Source: Gemmatimonadota bacterium
Lineage (GTDB): Bacteria; Gemmatimonadota; Gemmatimonadetes; Gemmatimonadales; Gemmatimonadaceae
DNA: 5,387 bases
Direction of reading: 5' to 3'
Assembly (NCBI GenBank): GCA_003222065.1
Contig: QHUV01000164.1
Coordinates: forward strand, 1 to 5,387
Below the pieces are notes generated by a model. It searched no databases and had not been told where the DNA came from. It saw nothing but the letters and a program-made list of their open reading frames with translations. The position numbers and the translations under genes are program-made. This document shows, in pieces, positions 1-4,404 of the stretch; position 1 is the stretch's first letter, and each line of letters starts with the position of its first letter.

Positions 1-467
1 GCGCCGGCGGCGACGTTCACCGAGCCTTGCGGCGTGCCCATGAACGCGAGCGACGACAGCCAGGTGTACGGTGGGAGTGCCTTGCTGACCTCATCGAGCA
101 CGTGCGGCCAAATGAAGCGGTCCTCATCGATGGCACGAATGAGATTCATGCGGCGCAAGAGCGTATCGCGGCGAGCGTCCGCCTTCGCACGCTCCTTGAG
201 CGCCGCGGCATAGCGTGCCGAATCGGCCAGGGCCACCGTCTCGGCCGAGCCGAGGGACGAGACCCGCTGCTCCTGATAGAGATACGTCCCGCCGACGATG
301 ACGACGCTGGCAACGACGGTCCCGACGGCGCTGATGAGCCACGGATCGCGAATCTTCTGGGTGATGTTCGCGAAGAACGCCCCGAAGTTGATCTTCTTCG
401 CCGCGCCGCCGCCGCTGCGGCTGGACTTTTTCTTGCCCGATCCGGGGAGGAGATTGATCTCGATCAT
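1..467 (-). CDS. pilN: Type IV pilus inner-membrane assembly protein PilN (partial, C-terminus beyond left edge)
   Basis: PilN is a bitopic inner-membrane protein of the PilMNOP alignment subcomplex. Its short cytoplasmic N-terminus docks into PilM and its periplasmic part pairs with PilO. Translation from the ATG at 467 gives 155 complete codons before the edge. Visible are the family's N-terminal PilM-binding motif MIEINLLPG (residues 1-9), a basic Ser/Gly/Lys linker (10-40), one transmembrane helix (about 43-64, WLISAVGTVVASVVIVGG), a charged coiled-coil-like helix (about 65-110), and the start of the periplasmic core with WPHVLDEVSKALPPYTWL (about 119-136). The INLLP motif fixes the start. 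No clear Shine-Dalgarno precedes it; the gene starts 32 nt after the pilM stop codon, so it is probably cotranscribed with pilM. The reading frame is open to position 1. Family assignment is secure; only the C-terminal end is missing. Confidence 0.93.
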   Translation of the reverse strand, partial: MIEINLLPGSGKKKSSRSGGGAAKKINFGAFFANITQKIRDPWLISAVGTVVASVVIVGGTYLYQEQRVSSLGSAETVALADSARYAAALKERAKADARRDTLLRRMNLIRAIDEDRFIWPHVLDEVSKALPPYTWLSSLAFMGTPQGSVNVAAG

Positions 468-497
468 GAGAGGCTATCGCTCGGCGGGACGGGCATT

Positions 498-505
498 CGT
501 TAGGC
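498..505 (+). repeat. CGTTAGGC word, copy 1
   Basis: Exact copy on the plus strand. It spans the pilM stop codon: on the minus strand GCC encodes the last Ala347 and TAA is the stop. Part of a dispersed five-copy set. Confidence 0.5.
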
Positions 506-1543
506 GACCTTGCGTAGCGCAAGGCCAATGGGGAGCATCAGCAGCGGCGCGATCTCGTCGGTGACGAGGTCTTCGAGCGCGCCGTCGCGGACCTTTAGAT
601 TCGCGAGCGGATTGGCCTGTTCGACACGCAGATGCAGTCGATTCGACAGGAACTCGCTCAGCCCAGGAATGCGTGAGCCGCCACCACACGTGTAGATCGA
701 GCGGATCTGGCCGGCGTTACGGGAGTTGGACGAGAGGAACGCCACGGCGCGCTCGACGCCGACGGCAACCTCCTCACCGCGGCCGGCAAGCACCGCCTCG
801 ATGTGCGGCGACCGATCGTAGCCCTGCAACATCGCTTGCGCGTCCTCGGGGGAGAGGCCTCGCTCGCGCTGCAGATCTTCACGAAATCGACGCGTACCGA
901 CCGTGATGTCGCGCGTGAGAATCGGCACGCCTTCGTCGAGGATGTTCACGTTCGTGACCTCGTGACCGATGTTCACGAGAGCAACGAGTCCACCGAGAGC
1001 ATCCGGATGATTGATCTCGAACGCGTTGTGCAATGCGAAGGCATCGACGTCGACGGCGGCGGGTTGGAGCCCGGCATCGCCGAGGACGCGTACCTTCGAC
1101 TCGATCAGCTCTCGCTTTGCGGCGACGAGGAGCACGCTCATCTCGAGCCCCTCGGCATCGGGGTCGAGGATCTGGAAGTCCAGCTCCACCGACTCCATGT
1201 CGAACGGCACATGCTGCTCCGCTTCCCATCGCATCAACTCGCGCGCTTGCTGCTCTTTGACGCGTTCGATTTGGATTTTTTTGATGATGACATCGCGACC
1301 ACCGACGGCGGTCACGACATGCTTCGACTTGACTCCGGCCGCGGACAACGCCGCCTGGATCGCTTCGGCGACGATGCCGGGGTCCATGACCTCGCCCTCG
1401 ACAATGGCGTCGGCGAGTAATGGTGCGACCGCCGCCTTGACGAGCTCGGGCTCTTTCTTGGAATGGTCGATGACGGCGACCTTCACCAGCCCGGAGCCGA
1501 TGTCGAGACCGACCGTCGTTTTCTTGCGACCGAAAAGTCCCAT
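500..1543 (-). CDS. pilM: Type IV pilus assembly protein PilM (actin-like ATPase fold)
   Basis: Complete 347-residue protein, the usual length for PilM. PilM is a cytoplasmic, FtsA/actin-like nucleotide-binding protein that binds the N-terminus of PilN and connects the inner-membrane PilNO complex to the motor. Visible motifs in order: N-terminal MGLFGRKK then the phosphate-1 loop GLDIGSGLVKVAVI (12-25); TAVGGRDVIIKKI (78-90), typical of PilM; WEAEQHVPFDMESVELDFQI (106-125); the phosphate-2 motif LVNIGHEVTNVNIL (189-202); the adenosine motif CGGGSRIPGL (286-295); and the C-terminal LPIGLALRKV (337-346). The ATG at 1543 gives the normal N-terminus just before the DIGSG loop, although no Shine-Dalgarno is seen. 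The TAA stop overlaps one copy of the CGTTAGGC word. A 287-nt gap upstream suggests it starts its own transcription unit, followed by pilN. Confidence 0.96.
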   Translation of the reverse strand: MGLFGRKKTTVGLDIGSGLVKVAVIDHSKKEPELVKAAVAPLLADAIVEGEVMDPGIVAEAIQAALSAAGVKSKHVVTAVGGRDVIIKKIQIERVKEQQARELMRWEAEQHVPFDMESVELDFQILDPDAEGLEMSVLLVAAKRELIESKVRVLGDAGLQPAAVDVDAFALHNAFEINHPDALGGLVALVNIGHEVTNVNILDEGVPILTRDITVGTRRFREDLQRERGLSPEDAQAMLQGYDRSPHIEAVLAGRGEEVAVGVERAVAFLSSNSRNAGQIRSIYTCGGGSRIPGLSEFLSNRLHLRVEQANPLANLKVRDGALEDLVTDEIAPLLMLPIGLALRKVA

Positions 1544-1642
1544 GGGAGCGGTGCGACCAGGAGAGCGCGGCGACCGTTCACCGAACGCACACGCATCGCC
1601 GCGGAAGGAAGGAAGCGCGAGCGGGCTGAATGTCCGTCCACG

Positions 1643-1671
1643 CCATTACAACTTACTACTCAACTGCCTAA
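1643..1671 (-). promoter_or_regulatory. Candidate promoter for pilM-pilN
   Basis: An AT-rich island stands out in otherwise GC-rich DNA upstream of pilM. Read on the minus strand, TTAGGC (1671-1666) and TAATGG (1648-1643) are separated by exactly 17 nt, the usual sigma-70 spacing, but each matches its consensus at few positions. Transcription would start near 1636, leaving a leader of about 90 nt before the pilM ATG. The base composition and position support a promoter more than the hexamers do. The -35-like hexamer lies inside one copy of the CGTTAGGC word, which may be coincidence. Confidence 0.22.
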
Positions 1672-1673
1672 CG
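1666..1673 (-). repeat. CGTTAGGC word, copy 2
   Basis: Exact copy on the minus strand (GCCTAACG on plus), in the intergenic gap upstream of pilM. It overlaps the -35-like hexamer of the promoter candidate. It is the only copy wholly outside coding sequence. Confidence 0.5.
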
Positions 1674-1677
1674 CTCT

Positions 1678-1689
1678 GTGACTCATCAC
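1678..1689. promoter_or_regulatory. Short inverted repeat, possible operator upstream of pilM
   Basis: The sequence GTGA-CTCA-TCAC is a 4+4+4 inverted repeat just upstream of the AT-rich promoter candidate. It recalls the half-sites of CRP/FNR-type regulators, but the spacer is 4 nt rather than the 6 nt of a classical CRP site (TGTGA-N6-TCACA). A 4-bp arm is easily produced by chance, so this is only a position to bear in mind. Confidence 0.12.
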
Positions 1690-1830
1690 GCTCGCCTCGG
1701 CGATTCACATCCGCTATCAACTCGCACCGGGGCATGCTGACCGCGAAGGTGGGTCACTTCTACCGGGTACACGACCAACGGGCCCAAGCGTAACATCGCG
1801 TTTGTCGAGAACTGACACGCTGTTGCCCTC

Positions 1831-2961
1831 TCAAAACAGCTCCGACCACGCGCGTTCGCGCACGACGCGCGGCCGAAGCCAAGACGCGATGCCGTGCCGC
1901 GCGTCACAGCCGGAATAGCGAAGGGTCGTACCGCCGGTGAGCACGACATTAGACTTTGCTCCCCGCGCTTCGCTCGTGTTTGTGCTCGCGCGCCACGCCG
2001 CGACCAGACCACTGATCGCAATGTTGTCAGCGAGTGTCTCGATGCCGTGGCGCGCGACAATCTGACCGGAAAATGCAAATGCACTCGCGATCACCAATCG
2101 TCCGTCGACCAGTAGGACACCTTGTCCGCGTCCGCCATCGATGGTGAGATCGCCACTCGCGTAAACGAGCGGCGCGCGAGGCGTGCACGGTGACGTTAGG
2201 GAATTCGGATCGCCCCAGTTTGCGTCGTCCGTCGTGCACTGCCCGGCAACAGTGCTCGGCTCGGGATGGACGTGCGTTCCGGCCGAGAGGCGGATATCCG
2301 GGCGTCGTGCAAGGTCGTCCCACCACGCGTCGGCGAGGCGCAAGTACAACGCCGAGTCGGCCGCGGCCGGCGATCGAGCGACGGTGGGTGTCGTCGAGTG
2401 AAATGCGGAATCGAACGTGATCGCCGCGTCGGGTGCGAGAAGCACGGCCGCCGCGGTCGTATCGTCGCACGCGCCGCTGTCCCGCGCGAAGCGCACGTTT
2501 GGTCCGATGCTGACATCGACGGCCGATACGAGCGCGGCACCTGGCTGCTCGGTACGAATCGGCCAGCGAACAAGCAGCGCAACGCGACGTGCTGCAAATC
2601 CAGAGGTCGCGCGCGCCTCGGCCAAAATAGAAAAGACTCTCGGCGTTAGGCGCGTCAGATACACCGTCGTGCTCCTGCCATCCGCCGCGGCGTTGACGAA
2701 CGTAGCCGTGCTCCCGACGGCTTGTCGGGTCCGGGCGGTTCCTTCCCACGACGCGAGCGTTGAAAACACGCTCACTTCGGCGGCGGCAAGCAGCTGCGAC
2801 CCACCCGCGCTCGAACGTGTGTTTCGCGCGGCTGATCGCTGCGCGAAGAGCACCGTGGTCGTGGCCAGCGCGCACAGGATCAAGAAGTACAGCACGGAGA
2901 GGAGCGCGACGCCCTCTCGTTCGGTCAAAGACGGCGAGCGGCGTGCGGGACCAGCCGTCAT
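1831..2961 (-). CDS. PilX/GspK-like minor pilin with beta-rich C-terminal domain
   Basis: 376 residues. The N-terminus resembles a class III prepilin: a basic leader (1-17) ending REG, then a hydrophobic helix VALLSVLYFLILCALATTTV (18-37) and an amphipathic helix. Cleavage by prepilin peptidase after G17 is predicted. Mature position 5 is Ser22 instead of the Glu found in most pilins; absence of this Glu is characteristic of GspK, which caps the pseudopilus tip. The large periplasmic part contains Cys164, 242, 259 and 352, all outside the membrane helix and able to form disulfides. Residues about 265-325 (for example GDLTIDGGRGQGVLLVDGRL) have regularly spaced short beta strands and glycines, as in beta-solenoid domains. 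The ATG overlaps the preceding gene's stop as ATGA. A minor pilin at the tip of the T4P is most likely; PilX versus GspK naming is uncertain because the C-terminal domain is not one I can assign. Confidence 0.75.
   Translation of the reverse strand: MTAGPARRSPSLTEREGVALLSVLYFLILCALATTTVLFAQRSAARNTRSSAGGSQLLAAAEVSVFSTLASWEGTARTRQAVGSTATFVNAAADGRSTTVYLTRLTPRVFSILAEARATSGFAARRVALLVRWPIRTEQPGAALVSAVDVSIGPNVRFARDSGACDDTTAAAVLLAPDAAITFDSAFHSTTPTVARSPAAADSALYLRLADAWWDDLARRPDIRLSAGTHVHPEPSTVAGQCTTDDANWGDPNSLTSPCTPRAPLVYASGDLTIDGGRGQGVLLVDGRLVIASAFAFSGQIVARHGIETLADNIAISGLVAAWRASTNTSEARGAKSNVVLTGGTTLRYSGCDARHGIASWLRPRVVRERAWSELF
2644..2651 (+). repeat. CGTTAGGC word, copy 3
   Basis: Exact copy inside the PilX/GspK-like gene, where on the minus strand it supplies CTA (Leu105) and ACG (Thr106). 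CTA looks an unusual Leu codon for such GC-rich DNA. A near copy, CGTTAGGG, lies in the same gene at about 2194-2201. Confidence 0.5.
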
Positions 2962-3860
2962 CGGCGGTTGCGAGGCGCGACGACGATGACGAGTGAATCC
3001 CGCGTCGTGAGCGAAGCACCCGTCGCGTCGCCAACGAGCACGACGTCGATGCGGGCGATGCGTCGCGTATCCAACGCGCCTGACGAGACTGGAACGCCAG
3101 CGCTGTCGTAGTAGCTAAAGCGTGATCCCAACGCCGGCGGCGCGTGTGGCCCGCTGATCGGTTGGATGACATTGAACTGTGACATCGTGCTATTCCAACT
3201 GCGAGCACCCAAGTACCATTTGCCGTCGCCCCCGCGATAAAGGCTGTAGCGCAGTGGCCGCGTGCCACGAACGATGCCACCCACGGGTACGGTCACACTG
3301 TCTCTGACATCGACTTCCCAGAGATGCGCGACGTCGAAGGCATTGCCGCCTTGCGCGTCAGTGATCGCGCCGCACGAGCCAGCCGTGCGCCGCGATGCTT
3401 GCGACCGCAACGGCCGCCAATTCTCGCCCGAGTCCGCATCGGCGAGGAGCCAGAGCGTGTCGCCGCTTTGTAAACCCGGAAAGGACGATTTCCCGAACGC
3501 GCCAAGGTAGGGCGCGATGTTGACCGACTTGCCGCTTCCGCCGCAGACGAGCGCGCTGGCGAACGTTACCCGGAGCTCGAGGGACGTATCGCGGGCCTCA
3601 CCGGCGCGGATATCCCCTGACATCACCGCGAGCGCGCGAAGATCTGGAGATAAAACAGCTCCCGCGACCGCGAGCTGCTCGCCCATCGCGAGCCGAGCGC
3701 CTTCACGACTGAGTTGACGCTGGAGACGAGTCCCCATCGCCGAGGCCAGACCGAGCACTATCGCGCCCAGGACGAGCGCCAAGAGCACCTCGACGAGCGT
3801 AAAGCCCCGTCGTCGTGGGATGCGGGCGCGTCTCGTTAGGCTACCCTCGTCGATCAGCAT
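2958..3860 (-). CDS. PilW/GspJ-like minor pilin
   Basis: 300 residues. A type IV prepilin signal is clear: a basic leader (1-19) with RIPRRRG, then FTLVEVLLALVLGAIVLGLA (20-39). Cleavage falls between G19 and F20, and mature position 5 is Glu24, the residue that neutralises the N-terminus of the neighbouring subunit in the filament. Downstream it has the PilW-like traits SPDLRALAV (71-79) and RPLRYSLYRGGDGKWYLGAR (201-220), the latter typical of PilW family minor pilins. Cys106 and Cys163 could form a disulfide in the periplasmic domain. I chose the ATG at 3860 because it gives a short basic leader; the same frame is open far upstream, but that stretch lies over the preceding gene. The start overlaps that gene's stop by 7 nt (ATGCTGA), and its own stop overlaps the next start by 4 nt, implying coupled translation. 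No independent ribosome binding site is seen. Confidence 0.85.
   Translation of the reverse strand: MLIDEGSLTRRARIPRRRGFTLVEVLLALVLGAIVLGLASAMGTRLQRQLSREGARLAMGEQLAVAGAVLSPDLRALAVMSGDIRAGEARDTSLELRVTFASALVCGGSGKSVNIAPYLGAFGKSSFPGLQSGDTLWLLADADSGENWRPLRSQASRRTAGSCGAITDAQGGNAFDVAHLWEVDVRDSVTVPVGGIVRGTRPLRYSLYRGGDGKWYLGARSWNSTMSQFNVIQPISGPHAPPALGSRFSYYDSAGVPVSSGALDTRRIARIDVVLVGDATGASLTTRDSLVIVVAPRNRR
3834..3841 (+). repeat. CGTTAGGC word, copy 4
   Basis: Exact copy inside the leader-peptide region of the PilW-like gene, giving CTA (Leu8) and ACG (Thr9), upstream of the prepilin cleavage site and so in a part with loose sequence constraint. Confidence 0.5.
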
Positions 3861-4258
3861 CTGGCACCCGTCCGCAACGCGACGGTCCGTACGCCACGCG
3901 ACGTTGGGAACGTGGCGGTATCGCTGATGGTCCGCGTTCCATTCGCGCCGATTGTCTCCGTCCACCGCTCGGCAACCCCGTCGTTCCAAGCGGCAGTTCC
4001 AGAAGCGTCGAGTCGGCACGGCGCACTCGCCGATCGTTCGAGTCTCGCCGAGAGGACGCTCAGTGCAACCGCGGCAGCGCGAGTTGTTCGACTGTCGCGC
4101 GCGATCCTCGTACCAATGCCGACGAGCGCGAGCAGTCCGACGTCCAGCAGAACGAGCGCAATGAGCAACTCGATCAGCGTGAAGCCGTGGCGCGCAGACC
4201 GCCGGTCTCGCCGGCCACACGCGTTGCCTTGATCACCGTCTTTGATGCGATCGACCAT
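3854..4258 (-). CDS. PilV/GspI-like minor pilin
   Basis: 134 residues, in the usual range for PilV or GspI. The prepilin signal is textbook: a hydrophilic leader (1-25) ending RHG, then FTLIELLIALVLLDVGLLAL (26-45), with the cleavage site after G25 and Glu30 at mature position 5. The helix continues into VGIGTRIARDSRTTRAAAVA (46-65), as in PilV. The globular part is small and carries Cys81 and Cys134; the latter is the very last residue, so a disulfide could pin the C-terminus. The PilV or GspI motif of a Cys shortly after the long helix (SAPC, 78-81) is present. The ATG at 4258 is the only ATG that gives a leader; GAGGG lies about 9 nt upstream and is the best Shine-Dalgarno-like element among these genes. 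It appears to be the first gene of a three-gene pseudopilin operon. PilV versus GspI cannot be separated here, but the T4P neighbours favour PilV. Confidence 0.85.
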   Translation of the reverse strand: MVDRIKDGDQGNACGRRDRRSARHGFTLIELLIALVLLDVGLLALVGIGTRIARDSRTTRAAAVALSVLSARLERSASAPCRLDASGTAAWNDGVAERWTETIGANGTRTISDTATFPTSRGVRTVALRTGARC

Positions 4259-4404
4259 CTCGAACCGCCCTCACTCGCCTCGAAGCGGGCAAGGTAGTTC
4301 CGCATCCGCGGCTAGAATCAGCGTTCGAACGCGTATCGGATCATTTTCACTCGGCGGGCCTCCGTTACAAGTCCGGAAATGAACTCGCAAAGGAGTCCAC
4401 AACG
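4259..4404. other. Intergenic gap between the histidine kinase and the pseudopilin operon
   Basis: A 146-nt gap without a gene. It contains a perfect 12-bp palindrome (4321-4332). On the minus strand TTGCGA (4390-4385) and TAACGG (4367-4362) are 17 nt apart; the first matches a -35 box at 4 of 6 positions, but the second matches a -10 box at only 2 of 6, so this is a weak promoter candidate for the pseudopilin genes. I looked for a sigma-54 site: the nearest GG...GC pair (TGGACTCCTTTGC) has 8 nt between GG and GC instead of 10. No intrinsic terminator with a T-run is seen behind the kinase. Confidence 0.5.
4321..4332. promoter_or_regulatory. Perfect 12-bp palindrome, candidate operator
   Basis: GCGTTCGAACGC is its own reverse complement and lies in the gap upstream of the first pseudopilin gene, 63 nt before its ATG. 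Its place downstream of the weak promoter candidate would suit an operator or a leader element. I do not recognise it as the site of a named regulator; GTTC and GAAC abut without the 4-nt spacer of a Bacillus-type LexA box. In GC-rich DNA a chance 12-bp palindrome within a few kb is possible. Confidence 0.2.

Larger units (their letters stand above)
1544..1830. other. Intergenic gap between the pseudopilin genes and pilM
   Basis: This 287-nt gap holds no confident gene. It contains an AT-rich patch (1643-1671) that is the best promoter candidate for pilM, a 12-bp inverted repeat (1678-1689), a second short inverted repeat TGACC/GGTCA (1738-1742 and 1752-1756, 9-nt spacer), and a minus-strand 36-codon frame (1796-1686). 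No stem followed by a T-run is visible after the upstream gene's stop, so there is no clear intrinsic terminator and readthrough into pilM is possible. I saw no match to the c-di-GMP, cobalamin or TPP riboswitch signatures I know. Confidence 0.6.

Noticed and set aside
1011..1793. Long plus-strand open frame of 260 codons antisense to pilM (and another at 803-1420)
   Set aside because: Both lie opposite pilM, which has clear family motifs. Long antisense frames are common in GC-rich DNA, and these translations show no recognisable domain and a composition skewed to Ser, Thr, Arg or Asp.
2027..3280. Minus-strand open frame of 417 codons overlapping the PilX-like and PilW-like genes in another frame
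   Set aside because: Its translation is dominated by Arg and Ala with no domain, while the overlapping frames carry prepilin signals and proper stop-start junctions.
3860..4220. Upstream in-frame start (to 4220) for the PilW-like protein
   Set aside because: It would place more than 100 residues ahead of the prepilin leader and overlap almost all of the PilV-like gene. The ATG at 3860 gives a normal leader and a typical short overlap.
4375..4404. Sigma-54 promoter for the minor pilin operon (TGGACTCCTTTGC on the minus strand)
   Set aside because: The GG and GC elements are 8 nt apart instead of the required 10.
1544..4404. CRISPR arrays, tRNA or rRNA genes, insertion sequences and intrinsic terminators
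   Set aside because: No regular repeat-spacer pattern, cloverleaf-like gene, transposase frame or stem with T-run was seen in either gap or inside the genes.
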